A stretch of 55,687 nucleotides of DNA from Paenacidovorax caeni (lineage in GTDB: Bacteria > Pseudomonadota > Gammaproteobacteria > Burkholderiales > Burkholderiaceae_C): positions 1 through 55,687 of the forward strand of contig NZ_CYIG01000022.1 of assembly GCF_001298675.1 (NCBI RefSeq), written 5' to 3'. The position numbers were made by a program, and so were the translations under genes. Below, one piece after another: positions 24,263 through 32,449 of the stretch (within the stretch, counting starts at the first letter, position 1; the number at the start of each line of letters is the position of its first letter). The notes below the pieces were generated by a model. The model worked only from the letters and a program-made list of their open reading frames with translations. It ran no database searches and was not told the origin of the DNA.

Positions 24263-25862
24263 TGCCGGCCGCCTCCTGCAGCACCTCATAGCGACCTGCG
24301 AGCTGCGCGGCGGACAGGGCCTCGGCCATCGCCGCCGCGTACTGGTCAAGCGTCATGTCAGGGGACAACGCCGCCAGGCCGTCGCGGATGTCCTCCAGGC
24401 TGGCCGCCCGCCCCACCAGCGCGCGAATCTGCTCCACCCATGCCGCAGCAGGCGCGCGTGCAGCAGCGGCGAGTTGGGGCGCCATGGCCGCCTGCGGTGG
24501 CACCGCTGCCGCCTGCGAGGGCTGTGCTGTGGCGGCTGCAAAGCCTTGATGCCATGCGGTAGCCGCCGCCATCGGCGGGATGACCGGCACATGCTGCACT
24601 GGCATGAGCACGGGCTCGCCGTCCTTGGCTGTCGGGACACCCAAGCGCTCGTTCACCCACCACAGTGGGGGGCGCAGCCCCATGTTGACCAGCGGCGGCA
24701 GGCCTTGGCTAAAAGCCGTCAGGTCTTCGCGTTCCTGGGTCTTGAGCCGGAACTGGGGCAAGCGGCGCAGGCCACCCAGCGCCAGGCCGTTGACCGAAGC
24801 CACGGCGAACACAAGATCGCGCGTGAGCGTGGTGTTTGCCTGGCGAATGTCGCCGTCGCGCAGATCCTTTCTCACTTCGTTGTGCACGTTGCCAAGGGCG
24901 TTCGTGCTCGCCTTGCCATCGGCCCCACTTGTGAGGGTGCCGCCCAGGATCACCTTGGACTGGTTGCGCTCGCACCACGAAATCATCAGCTCAAAAGCCT
25001 TCGGGTCACCCGAGGCGGCGTCCTTGAACTCCAGCAGCATGCCGTCCGGGATGATGCCCGCCGCGTTGTGCCCGATGGATGCCAGGGCACGCAGCAGCGT
25101 GGCTTTCTCCTTTTCGGAGGCGTTCGCCGGGTACTTGCCTAGGCGTACAGGGATGCCGTAAATCTCCAGAAACTCAGCCAGGTCGCCGACCGAGTAGTTC
25201 TTGAACAGGTACGTCCATACGAGTTGGCGAAACAGCGCCGCGCGCTCAAGGTAGCCGCTCTTGGCCTTATGGATGTGAGTGATCCAGTTGAAGGGCCGCA
25301 GCGGGTCGCCCATGACGCCATCCACCGTGTTGTTGCTGCGCAAGCGCAGCTCCTGCCGGTAGCCTCGGTGCAGTGTGAACCACGACTGCGGACGGTGCGT
25401 AATGGTCTTGGGCACCCAGTAGCCCTCCACCTGGTGCCACTCAATCTCAAGGCAGGCATAGCCCTTGCCGATGGCATCCGTCAGGTCGAAGACCATGTCC
25501 TCGAAATCGGGAATCTCCATGAGCAACTCGCCGAGCTGGGCGGCGAGCTTCTTCTCGGCAGCGTCGGCGCCCTCGGGCGGCACCACGTCCCATTCGAGCA
25601 CGCAGGCGCGGCGGCGCTTGCCCATCTCGGCGGCAATGTGGCCGTCCTTTTCCTCCATATCCTCAAACAGCTCGAATTGCGCGGTCAGTTCGCCGGTCTC
25701 GGCGGCGTCCAGAATCTTCGCCAAGCGCGAGGGCGTGAGGCCGCGCGTCGGGTGTGTCTGCAACTCGCGCTGCAGGTGTGCCAGTCTGGCGGTCTGAGGC
25801 TCCTGCAGGTCGGGCATTTTGATGGGCTGGCCGTCCGGGCCGAGGATGCGTGAAGTTGCCAT
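24255..25862 (-). CDS. Phage portal protein (Mu gp29-like, DUF935)
   Basis: A 535-residue portal forming the dodecameric DNA gate at one head vertex. Matches to DUF935 include GHIAAEMGKRRRACVLEWDV, YACLEIEWH, HRPQSWFTLHRG, FLEIYGIPVRLGKYP and the C-terminal NTTLTRDLVFAVASVNGLAL. The last 100 residues are Ala/Gln-rich. It lies between large terminase and gpF, the standard order. Start ATG 25862 lies 6 bp after the terminase stop. Confidence 0.94.
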   Translation of the reverse strand: MATSRILGPDGQPIKMPDLQEPQTARLAHLQRELQTHPTRGLTPSRLAKILDAAETGELTAQFELFEDMEEKDGHIAAEMGKRRRACVLEWDVVPPEGADAAEKKLAAQLGELLMEIPDFEDMVFDLTDAIGKGYACLEIEWHQVEGYWVPKTITHRPQSWFTLHRGYRQELRLRSNNTVDGVMGDPLRPFNWITHIHKAKSGYLERAALFRQLVWTYLFKNYSVGDLAEFLEIYGIPVRLGKYPANASEKEKATLLRALASIGHNAAGIIPDGMLLEFKDAASGDPKAFELMISWCERNQSKVILGGTLTSGADGKASTNALGNVHNEVRKDLRDGDIRQANTTLTRDLVFAVASVNGLALGGLRRLPQFRLKTQEREDLTAFSQGLPPLVNMGLRPPLWWVNERLGVPTAKDGEPVLMPVQHVPVIPPMAAATAWHQGFAAATAQPSQAAAVPPQAAMAPQLAAAARAPAAAWVEQIRALVGRAASLEDIRDGLAALSPDMTLDQYAAAMAEALSAAQLAGRYEVLQEAAGNG

Positions 25863-25868
25863 GGCGTG

Positions 25869-27560
25869 CTACCAGGTGGCGTGCGATTCGACCAGGCGGA
25901 TGTAGTCCTCTGCGAACGGGCTGAGGGCGTCTTCCGCGTCGTGGTCATCGGCCGCGCCGAGGTTGTCGAAGCCGCGCGGGAGCGCGGGAGCGGGAATGAA
26001 GTCGATAGGGGCGCTCAGGTTGAGCGTGGCGAACCAGCCCAGGCACAGCATCACGGCGCTGTCGCCGTGCCGGAACAGGTCGGGGTCTTTGACGTCCTTG
26101 CGGCGGGCCTTGACCACCATCGGAACGCCGTCTACTTCCTCAATGGCACGGAGGTCTTGCGCATAGTTCGGGTCGGCGGGGATGTCGATCATCCCGTCCT
26201 CAAAGCCCTGCACGAGCTTGGGCATCCATGTGCCGTACCAGGTACGGTTCAACTTGATCTGGTGGACATGCGCGTGGCCGAACTCGTCGGCGGTCTCCTC
26301 GGCCATGGGTTCGCCGTTGCCGCCCGCGTCTATTGCGCCGCCGCAGCGGCGCGGCAGGCGCTTAATGGCGTACCACGAGATCTGCTTCTGCTGCGCGTAC
26401 GGCACCTTGTGCATTTCGATGGACAGGGGCACGCTGCGGCGCATACCCACACCCAGCGCCGTCGCACCCCAGACCGAGAAGTCCCGATGGCGGGCATAGT
26501 CATGCGAGAAGACGTGCCGCTCGTTCTTGTCGAGACGCTCCAGGGCCGGGGCGAGGTAGCGCTCGATCCAATCAGCCACCCACGCCGCGCGCTCGTCCGG
26601 GCTCCTGAGCACAAAGTCGTCATCCAACGTGAGGCGCAGAACGCTGGAGTCAGGCAGCACCATGGCCTGCTCAATCCACACACCGGGCAGGCATACACCG
26701 TTGCCGTCGCGCGGGATGGCGTCTAGTTCCTCCCGCATGGCGGCCTTCCGCACGCCGTAGCCGTTGCGAATCCTGGTGTACCAGGCTTGCTTGCCCTCCG
26801 GCGTGGGCTGGATGCCCTTCATGTAGCAGTAGCGCTCGTAGAGGCCATTGGCCACGGCGTCATCGAACGTGACAGTGACCACGCGCGCATCGGCGCCGTA
26901 GCGGCCGGCCTCGATGTCGCGGCAGAACTGGGCAAAGGGGTTGCTCTTTCCGTTATGCGAGCTGATGACGGTGATCTGGCCGCCCCAGATCAGCAAGGCG
27001 GTCGCGGCATCCAGCACGCCCTGCACATCCGGGTGAAAGGCGGCTTCATCAATGACAACATGGCCCTGCAGACCCCGGATGTTGGCCGGGCGGCTGGACA
27101 GCGCGCACACCTGGAAGCCCGAGGCGAAGCGGATGCGGTAGGCTGTGATGTGCTTGGTCTTGCCGTTGTCGTCCTGGTCCTCGAATAGGAATTCTTCGAC
27201 GCCGGATGCACCCTGGCCCTGGGCCTGTGCGATGACGCGGGCGAACTTGGCGCAGTAGCCGATGGCCTCCAGGCCCTTTTCTTTGGTGTCGCCGATGTAG
27301 TACACGTTGTCGCCGCCTGCACTTTTGCGCGCGGCCGCCACCAGCGTCTTGTTCAGCATGGTGCCGAAGGTGATGCCGGTGCGGCGCCCCTTGGGCACGG
27401 CAATGATGGACGCCTGGATGGCTGCCACTTCGCGCTGGTGCTTCATCAGCACCCCATCGTCTAGCGGGTTAAACCCCTCTGGAATGGATCGCACGCTGGC
27501 CGGGAGGTCGTCCCATTCCAGCGTGCGCACGGTGGTGGCCAGGGGCTTGATGGCGTGCAT
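25869..27560 (-). CDS. Phage terminase large subunit (Mu gp28-like)
   Basis: A 563-residue packaging motor and nuclease. The N-terminal ATPase has a Walker A-like segment VPKGRRTGITFG (about 55-66) and Walker B VVIDEAAF (168-175), followed by the SSHNGKSNPFAQF coupling motif. The C-terminal nuclease domain carries spaced acidic residues (FSHDYARHRDF and AIDAGGNGEPM). Mu-type phages package by headful from the host-flanked prophage; the same is expected here. It is coupled to the small subunit upstream, with a 2-bp gap. Confidence 0.93.
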   Translation of the reverse strand: MHAIKPLATTVRTLEWDDLPASVRSIPEGFNPLDDGVLMKHQREVAAIQASIIAVPKGRRTGITFGTMLNKTLVAAARKSAGGDNVYYIGDTKEKGLEAIGYCAKFARVIAQAQGQGASGVEEFLFEDQDDNGKTKHITAYRIRFASGFQVCALSSRPANIRGLQGHVVIDEAAFHPDVQGVLDAATALLIWGGQITVISSHNGKSNPFAQFCRDIEAGRYGADARVVTVTFDDAVANGLYERYCYMKGIQPTPEGKQAWYTRIRNGYGVRKAAMREELDAIPRDGNGVCLPGVWIEQAMVLPDSSVLRLTLDDDFVLRSPDERAAWVADWIERYLAPALERLDKNERHVFSHDYARHRDFSVWGATALGVGMRRSVPLSIEMHKVPYAQQKQISWYAIKRLPRRCGGAIDAGGNGEPMAEETADEFGHAHVHQIKLNRTWYGTWMPKLVQGFEDGMIDIPADPNYAQDLRAIEEVDGVPMVVKARRKDVKDPDLFRHGDSAVMLCLGWFATLNLSAPIDFIPAPALPRGFDNLGAADDHDAEDALSPFAEDYIRLVESHATW

Positions 27561-27562
27561 GC

Positions 27563-28156
27563 TTATTGCCCAATCCCCAGGAATTTGCGTCGCCAGAAAT
27601 CCACCTGGGCCTCATCCATGCCCTGGGCCTTGGCGACCTCCTGCAAATTGGCCTCCTGCTCGGCCAGCAACTTGCGGCGCGCGGCTTCCTCCACCTTCGC
27701 CTGGAACTCTTTGAGGTTGATGCTGCTGCGCGTGAGCGTGGCGATGTTCTTGGCGGCCTTGCTCAGGACCTCCACGCGCTTTTCGTGGTCGATCTTCTCG
27801 CCATCTTCCCCCTGCTCATCGGCCTCCTGCAACATCAGGATGGCCTCGAAAAGCTCCGTCTGCACCATCGCCGTGAGGGCCTCGCTGCGCGCGTCCTTGT
27901 CGTCGCCCGCATGCTGCTGAATCAGCTTCGCCGCCTCGGTGCTGGCGCGGATGGCCGACAGGCGCCGCTCCAGCTTCTGCCCATAGCGGCCTACCGCCGA
28001 GCGGCTGGGCAAGTCGCCCGCCGTCGCGGCGGCGGGAAAGCGCCCCTGCAGGTCGGCGATCAGCTCATCCAGCGTCATGCTGCCCGAAGCCAGCATGGCC
28101 TGGATGTACGCCTTGATCTCCGGGTCGAGCCGGTCAATGCTGCTCTTGCGGCCCAT
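27563..28156 (-). CDS. Phage terminase small subunit (DUF3486, Mu gp27-like)
   Basis: A 197-residue protein of the DUF3486 family. It opens with MGRKSSIDRLDPEIKAYIQ, has the helix-turn-helix region MTLDELIADLQGRFP and PSRSAVGRYGQKLERR, and continues with a long coiled helix. It recognises the packaging start and recruits the large subunit. Position directly upstream of terminase large agrees with Mu-like phages. Confidence 0.92.
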   Translation of the reverse strand: MGRKSSIDRLDPEIKAYIQAMLASGSMTLDELIADLQGRFPAAATAGDLPSRSAVGRYGQKLERRLSAIRASTEAAKLIQQHAGDDKDARSEALTAMVQTELFEAILMLQEADEQGEDGEKIDHEKRVEVLSKAAKNIATLTRSSINLKEFQAKVEEAARRKLLAEQEANLQEVAKAQGMDEAQVDFWRRKFLGIGQ

Positions 28157-28159
28157 GGC

Positions 28160-28474
28160 TCACCAGTACTTCTCGGGCCGGGCAATGCCAGGCTCGCAGG
28201 GGATGGTGTACTCGGCCAGATCAACGCCGATGCGGGTCAGTTCGGCGAACCACCGGCCCGAGGGCTGCTTGTCCACCTGCACCAGTTGCCGGTCGTGCAG
28301 GTAGTCCATTTCGCGCCGCAGTTCCAGCGGCGTGGCGTCCGGGTATTCCGACTGGGCCACGGACAGGATGGGGCCTTCATACGCGCCAATCGGGCGGGCG
28401 TTGTTCAGGGTCAGGATGATGAGCCACCGCAGGTTCTCGCGGCGGATACGGGCGGTGTCGATAGCGGTGCTCAT
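28160..28474 (-). CDS. Mu gp26-like phage protein with winged-helix character
   Basis: A 104-residue protein matching the small protein found between gp25 and the small terminase in Mu-like phages (the VpaChn25_0724 type). It has NLRWLIILTLNNARP, LRREMDYLHDRQLVQVDKQP and a C-terminal LTRIGVDLAEYT, reminiscent of a winged helix. Its role is not known. It overlaps the upstream gene by 4 bp (ATGA). Confidence 0.8.
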   Translation of the reverse strand: MSTAIDTARIRRENLRWLIILTLNNARPIGAYEGPILSVAQSEYPDATPLELRREMDYLHDRQLVQVDKQPSGRWFAELTRIGVDLAEYTIPCEPGIARPEKYW

Positions 28475-28872
28475 GGGCTCCCTCGTTCTTTCATGGATGC
28501 GCGCAACTGCGCGTTGTCGATCTTGGTTGCCAAGCCGTCGAGCTTGGCCTCCACGATGGATTGGCCGCGCACGTAGTCCTCGCGGCGCACGTAGTGCAGG
28601 GGCAGATCAGCCTGGAACTTCAAGAACTCACGCTCCAGATTCGTGATGCCCTGGGCCTCCAGCTCGCGGGCGCGCTGCAGGGCATCGAAGCGCTCGTTGG
28701 TGCGGGCTTCCTCGGCCGCCCGCTCAACCCGCATGGCCTCGAAGCGCTCGGAAATGCGCTTCTCAAACTGGCCCGCAATGAGCTTTCCCGCGCCGAAGAT
28801 GATTGCGGCGAAGCCGCTGAGCAGCGCTGCGCCGAACCCCACCAACTGCCAAAAATCAGCTTGTACCGTCAC
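28471..28872 (-). CDS. DUF2730 family phage protein (Mu gp25-like)
   Basis: A 133-residue protein with one N-terminal membrane helix (FWQLVGFGAALLSGFAAIIF) and a charged coiled coil (about 35-85), typical of DUF2730. A GTG start at 28872 preceded by AGGAAGGGG is chosen, because the upstream frame to 28977 overlaps the zinc-finger gene and lacks conservation. Function unknown; always next to gp26/terminase. Confidence 0.8.
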   Translation of the reverse strand: MTVQADFWQLVGFGAALLSGFAAIIFGAGKLIAGQFEKRISERFEAMRVERAAEEARTNERFDALQRARELEAQGITNLEREFLKFQADLPLHYVRREDYVRGQSIVEAKLDGLATKIDNAQLRASMKERGSP

Positions 28873-29096
28873 AGATTCCCCTTCCTCTCCCGGCGCGCTT
28901 GGCACGCCACACAGAACTGAACGCCCGGCACGGCACGGCGCCGCGCATCGGGGATGTCCTCTGCACAGGCCTGGCAAAACTCGGCCGAGTCGGCCACCGT
29001 CTTGCCCGCCAGGCCAGCGCGGCGCGCGTGGTCGCGCAGGGCATCGGCGAGTAGCTCGGCTTCGCGCGCCTGGGCGCGGTCGATGTCATCTGTCAA
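28869..29096 (-). CDS. TraR/DksA-type C4 zinc-finger phage protein
   Basis: A 75-residue protein with an N-terminal helix (IDRAQAREAELLADALRDH) and a four-cysteine zinc finger CQAC...CVAC spaced as in TraR. TraR binds the RNA polymerase secondary channel and mimics DksA with ppGpp, so this may tune host or phage promoters during late expression. A TTG start at 29096 (encoding MTDDIDRA) is chosen to match family N-termini; ATG 29117 is possible. It overlaps the Rz gene and the DUF2730 start. Confidence 0.85.
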   Translation of the reverse strand: MTDDIDRAQAREAELLADALRDHARRAGLAGKTVADSAEFCQACAEDIPDARRRAVPGVQFCVACQARRERKGNL

Positions 29097-29595
29097 TGGC
29101 GCCTCCCGTGCCCGCACGGCATACGTCGCGGGCGAACTGCTGCAGGCCGATCACCTGGTCGCGGAGCCCGTCAGCCTCTGCTGCCAGTTGCTGATATGCG
29201 CCGCTGCTCTCTCCGAGTAGCTCTCGGGCGGTGGCGGCTTCGCCAGCGCAGGCGGCAAGTCCGGCATCTCCTGCCGGGTAGGGATCGGGGCGGGCGTTGA
29301 GGCGGGCAATCTCGGCGCGCAGGCCGCGCACAGCAGCGGCAGCAGCAGCGTCACGAGCAGCCCGCGCAGCCTCGCGCTTGGCGTCTTCATGGGCGGTCCT
29401 TTCGGCGTTACGAAACTTGATGGCGTTGTCGCGGGCGGTAGCCTGGCTGCGGGCGTCCTCTTGCGCGTCCCAGGCGGCTTGCACGCGCGCTGCGCCCTGG
29501 GCATCGCCCTTGGCGATCAGGTGGGACTCCCACAGCTTCACACCCACAATGGCGCCGAGAATGGCGGCCGCGATGACAAGGGCGCGGCCGTTCAT
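29086..29595 (-). CDS. Inner-membrane spanin Rz-like protein
   Basis: A 169-residue protein: one N-terminal membrane anchor (LVIAAAILGAIVGVKLWES) and a long Ala/Arg/Glu-rich coiled coil reaching into the periplasm, as in Rz/DUF2514 proteins. With Rz1 it fuses the inner and outer membranes at lysis. The Rz1 lipoprotein is encoded entirely inside this gene in another frame (29151-29390). It starts within the 3' end of the endolysin gene. Confidence 0.85.
   Translation of the reverse strand: MNGRALVIAAAILGAIVGVKLWESHLIAKGDAQGAARVQAAWDAQEDARSQATARDNAIKFRNAERTAHEDAKREAARAARDAAAAAAVRGLRAEIARLNARPDPYPAGDAGLAACAGEAATARELLGESSGAYQQLAAEADGLRDQVIGLQQFARDVCRAGTGGAIDR
29151..29390 (-). CDS. Outer-membrane spanin lipoprotein Rz1-like, nested in Rz
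   Basis: A 79-residue product in a different frame within the Rz gene. Its signal sequence (MKTPSARLRGLLVTLLLPL) ends in a lipobox-like LLCAAC, whose second Cys would be lipidated. The mature part is Pro-rich (PRLPASTPAPIPTRQEMPDL), as in lambda Rz1. The lipobox -3 residue is Cys rather than Leu, slightly unusual. The nested position and composition make the identification likely. Confidence 0.8.
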   Translation of the reverse strand: MKTPSARLRGLLVTLLLPLLCAACAPRLPASTPAPIPTRQEMPDLPPALAKPPPPESYSERAAAHISNWQQRLTGSATR

Positions 29596-30212
29596 AGCCC
29601 CGGCCCCCAGGCCGCATAGCGCGGCTGGATCAAGACAAGGATGCGGTGGGGGTAGCCCAGGTTTTCGGGGCAGTGCACCGGGGCGCGCTTGGCCCTCCCG
29701 CATGCTGCATCTACCTGGGCCTGCGTAGGCCGCACGGCCCCGGTGGCCGCCGCCTCCGCCTGCCAGTGGCCCAGCCCGCCGTTGTAGGCCCGCAGCGCAA
29801 CGTGCATGCGCTCGCGCGGCGTGTAGCGCGCGGGCGTGCGGTCGTAGAGCCAGCGGTCGTAGATGACCAGTGCGCGCAGCGCCCAGGCCGGGCTAAAGGG
29901 CTGCTGCGCGGCCAGTGCCGGATCAATGCCCGCGATCCAGCGCGAGGTGGCGGGCATGAACTGCGCCAGACCCTGGGCGCCCACGCGCGAGACCGCATCA
30001 GAGCGCCAGGCGCTTTCTTGGTGCACCTGGGCCGCGAACACGGCTACGGGCGCATCAAGCCCCCAGGCGGCATGCGCCGTGCGCACCAGCAGCGCGCGGT
30101 GCTGCTGCGCTGCCTGCGGCACCTGGGCACGCGCGGGCAGTACGAAAGACAGCAGCGCGCACGCCAGCACCAGGCCCACGGCTGCGGCCAAATCCTTGAG
30201 CGCCTGCCGCAT
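29592..30212 (-). CDS. Endolysin: lytic transglycosylase (SLT domain) with signal-anchor
   Basis: A 206-residue muramidase-type lysis enzyme. Residues 1-30 form a signal peptide or signal-arrest anchor (AAVGLVLACALLSFVLPARA). The SLT domain has the catalytic Glu in QVHQESAWRSDAVSRVGAQG, followed by LAQFMPATSRW and LRAYNGGLGHWQAE. Export through Sec would make lysis partly independent of large holin holes. Its ATG at 30212 overlaps the stop of the holin gene (TGATG). Confidence 0.9.
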   Translation of the reverse strand: MRQALKDLAAAVGLVLACALLSFVLPARAQVPQAAQQHRALLVRTAHAAWGLDAPVAVFAAQVHQESAWRSDAVSRVGAQGLAQFMPATSRWIAGIDPALAAQQPFSPAWALRALVIYDRWLYDRTPARYTPRERMHVALRAYNGGLGHWQAEAAATGAVRPTQAQVDAACGRAKRAPVHCPENLGYPHRILVLIQPRYAAWGPGL

Positions 30213-30577
30213 CACAGCCCCATGGCCACGCCGATGACGACGCAACCGACAACGACAGCACGGCGCAGCATCGCCGCCATGAACACCAGCTCGTAGCCGC
30301 TGACGACGCGGAAGTCAGCGTCCCCCTCGGGCTCGGTCGTGCCGCGCCGCCAGTCGCGCTCAAGGTAGCTGTCGGGGCGAGCGTATGGGAACAGCGCGCG
30401 GTCGAGCCAGTAGCCGATCACCGCCGCCAACGTAATCAGCGTCAACTTGTACAGTGCCACCGGTAACTGCACCGGAGACACCACAGCGATGCATGCCAGC
30501 AGCACCACCGCCAGGACGAGGAACAGGCTGTTGCGCGGGGCGCGCAGCCACAGGGGGATGTGAGGTTTGATATGCAT
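30212..30577 (-). CDS. Putative phage holin
   Basis: A 121-residue membrane protein with helices at about 15-34, 42-61 and 97-118, and a charged cytoplasmic loop (RPDSYLERDWRRGTTEPEGD). Position directly before the endolysin and the membrane topology fit the Mu/B3-like putative holin group. It probably times lysis or depolarises the membrane to release the signal-anchored endolysin. It is the first gene of the lysis-packaging operon; a repeat of the AAAGCGTTTT element lies 39 bp upstream. Confidence 0.75.
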   Translation of the reverse strand: MHIKPHIPLWLRAPRNSLFLVLAVVLLACIAVVSPVQLPVALYKLTLITLAAVIGYWLDRALFPYARPDSYLERDWRRGTTEPEGDADFRVVSGYELVFMAAMLRRAVVVGCVVIGVAMGL

Positions 30578-30765
30578 GCACGGCAGGATGCCGCGCAGGT
30601 GCGAGATGGCGTGAGTAAAGCGTTTTAGTTATTGAGGGGCTGCGGGCGCTTGCACCATGCAGGGCATGACGCAACCACCACTGCCCCTCTTTCGACAGCG
30701 ACTGGCGTTGCTGGGGGAACGCCTACGCAACCTAGCCGAACATGGCCCAGGTGCCATGGAGCTGG
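30578..30765 (-). promoter_or_regulatory. Promoter region of the lysis-packaging operon with TAAAGCGTTTTAGTT element
   Basis: A 188-bp gap between the holin gene and the next leftward gene. The 15-bp string TAAAGCGTTTTAGTT at 30616-30630 also occurs exactly at 43944-43958 before the head operon; only the left half of the GCGTTT-N11-AAACGC dyad is present here. It probably carries an activator-dependent late promoter reading leftward. A short rightward open frame (30657-30896) was not accepted as a gene. Confidence 0.5.
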
Positions 30766-31041
30766 CTAACGCACACCGCGCTTTGTTAGCAAAACTGTGT
30801 ATAGCTTCTGGGCGGCAGTGCGATATGCCTCAAGATCGGTCAACGGAATCTGGGCGTCAGCTACGGCCTCGGTGCGGTCGAGAGCAGCCTCCATGACCTC
30901 ATCCTGCTCCGCGCGCGGCAATCGTGCAAACAAGCACACGGCCAACGATTCGGCTGCATCGATGCGCGCTTGCAGGCGAGTGATGGTATTCACCATCTGG
31001 TTCAACAGTGCCAGAACTTCGTCTTGCTCGTTACTGCTCAT
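30766..31041 (-). CDS. Hypothetical phage protein, helical
   Basis: A 91-residue acidic, helical protein (NEQDEVLALLNQMVNTITRL, then a second helix with EVMEAALDRTEAVADAQIPL). No family recognised. The start at 31041 was chosen because GAAGGA lies 8 bp before it; the ATG at 31059 would give six more residues. It is the last gene of the short series downstream of the repressor and may be expressed in the lysogen. Confidence 0.65.
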   Translation of the reverse strand: MSSNEQDEVLALLNQMVNTITRLQARIDAAESLAVCLFARLPRAEQDEVMEAALDRTEAVADAQIPLTDLEAYRTAAQKLYTVLLTKRGVR

Positions 31042-31083
31042 CTTGGTTCCTTCGGGCATGGCGCTTCCTTGTTGGTGTGATCG

Positions 31084-31326
31084 TCATTGGTCGCCGCGCG
31101 CGGCCTTCATCCCGGCCCGGGCTGGCCGTGCCGTCAAGGACTGCTTGTAGTCGCCCACATAGCCGAAGTCCGGTGCGGGTGCGCGCTCTGAAAACCAGAA
31201 GTCGGTGAAGGCCGCCACATCGGGTTCACAGAACCAGTGCGCCTTTCCGCCCGCATCCATGGCCCACCAGCGCGCCAGCCTGGGGGCCTTCTTCCAGTCA
31301 ACGCCTGGGTGGCCGGTTGGGGTCAT
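31084..31326 (-). CDS. Hypothetical phage protein, Trp-rich
   Basis: An 80-residue protein with several aromatic residues (DWKKAPRLARWWAMDAGGKA, then HWFCEPDVAAFTDFWFSE). No known domain was recognised. Its start overlaps the stop of the zinc-ribbon membrane gene by 4 bp (ATGA), so the two are coupled. It belongs to the cargo series between repressor and lysis genes. Confidence 0.65.
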   Translation of the reverse strand: MTPTGHPGVDWKKAPRLARWWAMDAGGKAHWFCEPDVAAFTDFWFSERAPAPDFGYVGDYKQSLTARPARAGMKAARGDQ

Positions 31327-31913
31327 ATATCGCTGACGCCCCTCACCGCGCCATTCGCGTCCAGTCGAAAGACCTTTTGCTCGATGGCGTAACCTCCAAA
31401 ACTGTTCTTCGCCCGGTACTTGACCCGAACCATGAAGTCGTTACCTGGGCCAGACACCACATTGCCCCACTCGATCACTTCCAGTGATGATGGGTCTTTG
31501 AGATGTCTCTTGAGGTACTGCTCCACCTGCAATACGGAGCCATTCCACGCGCTGTTGGAAACAACCGGAGCCGCAGCAGCCCGTGCGGCATCGGCGGCAC
31601 GCGCAGTTCTCTCGGACTTTCGCTGCTGCGCATAGGCCCCCCATATCTCGTGATAAATCCAATTGGGGATGGCAACAGCCAGGCACGCAAGAATGATCCC
31701 GTATTGCCACCGCAGCGTCTTGCGCTGCCGTTCATCCGCCTTTGCTGCACGCACCCTTTCTAGGTTCGTTGGCGTGCTTGCGCGTGCAGCTGCCTGGGTT
31801 GCTTGAGCGGCATCCACGCGGCTATAAATCGCGCCACACTCCGGGCAAGCATCGAACTCCGCGCCTGTGGAAGACGGGTTGGGATGGTGGCACTTCTGAC
31901 AAGTCTTGAGCAT
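31323..31913 (-). CDS. Zinc-ribbon, single-pass membrane protein (possible lysogeny cargo)
   Basis: A 196-residue protein. The N-terminal zinc ribbon has C5/C8 and C23/C26. Then come an Ala-rich linker, one membrane helix (about 71-90, YGIILACLAVAIPNWIYHEI) and a periplasmic domain containing QYLKRHLKDPSSLEVIEW and VRVKYRAKNSFGGY. The last part resembles small domains seen in bacterial envelope lipoproteins. A strong GGAGGGGGAG ribosome site supports ATG 31913. It lies downstream of the repressor, a usual place for superinfection-exclusion or conversion genes; no such function is demonstrated. Confidence 0.75.
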   Translation of the reverse strand: MLKTCQKCHHPNPSSTGAEFDACPECGAIYSRVDAAQATQAAARASTPTNLERVRAAKADERQRKTLRWQYGIILACLAVAIPNWIYHEIWGAYAQQRKSERTARAADAARAAAAPVVSNSAWNGSVLQVEQYLKRHLKDPSSLEVIEWGNVVSGPGNDFMVRVKYRAKNSFGGYAIEQKVFRLDANGAVRGVSDI

Positions 31914-31969
31914 GCTCCCCCTCCTATTCAATGTTGATCGTCGTTGGCTGCTTCATCCGGCCTTGGCGC

Positions 31970-32449
31970 CTATCGCTGTATAGCAGTCACTTTTCCGCCG
32001 TCCGTGTACAGGTACTTGATGCCGCCGACCCGGAAAACATATTGACGATTAACGCCGTTTGAAGTCTCTGTCTCATTGACGTGCGCGCCTGCACCGTAGC
32101 GCTCCCAAAAGCGCGTGCAGTTCTCCATTGCATGCACTGTCATGCCGACAAAAGGCACATCGTGTATTTGCCCTCCGCACAATTGCTGGCGCTGCTTCTG
32201 TTTTGACTCGTACTCCGCCCATGTGCGGCGCGATGTTTCTTCACTGATCTGTCTTCGCTTGGCTTCTGCTTCGCGTTCGGCTTTGTGTTCGGCTTCGCGG
32301 CGAGCGATCTCAGCGCCCACGAGTTCGCCAGCGTCTGGACACGCCGTCGCCTGGTAAACCACCCTGCCATCTGGCCCCATGCACTTGTTGATCGCCCATG
32401 CCGGTGTCAGCGCAAATAGGGCGCATGTGAAAACTGCTTGCTTGATCAT
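31970..32449 (-). CDS. Secreted DUF4124-type protein (possible lysogeny cargo)
   Basis: A 159-residue protein with a signal peptide (1-19, ending AWA). It continues with the DUF4124 opening INKCMGPDGRVVYQATACP, including the two family cysteines. A charged helical stretch (about 45-90) and a C-terminal domain with VGMTVHAMENCTRFWERYG follow. DUF4124 proteins are periplasmic and poorly understood. It overlaps the upstream gene by 4 bp (ATGA), so it is expressed together with the repressor neighbour. Confidence 0.75.
   Translation of the reverse strand: MIKQAVFTCALFALTPAWAINKCMGPDGRVVYQATACPDAGELVGAEIARREAEHKAEREAEAKRRQISEETSRRTWAEYESKQKQRQQLCGGQIHDVPFVGMTVHAMENCTRFWERYGAGAHVNETETSNGVNRQYVFRVGGIKYLYTDGGKVTAIQR

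Noticed and set aside
30657-30896. Rightward 79-codon open frame overlapping the helical phage protein gene
   Set aside because: No clear ribosome site, partly antisense to a better supported gene, and sequence becomes Arg/Pro-rich toward its end.
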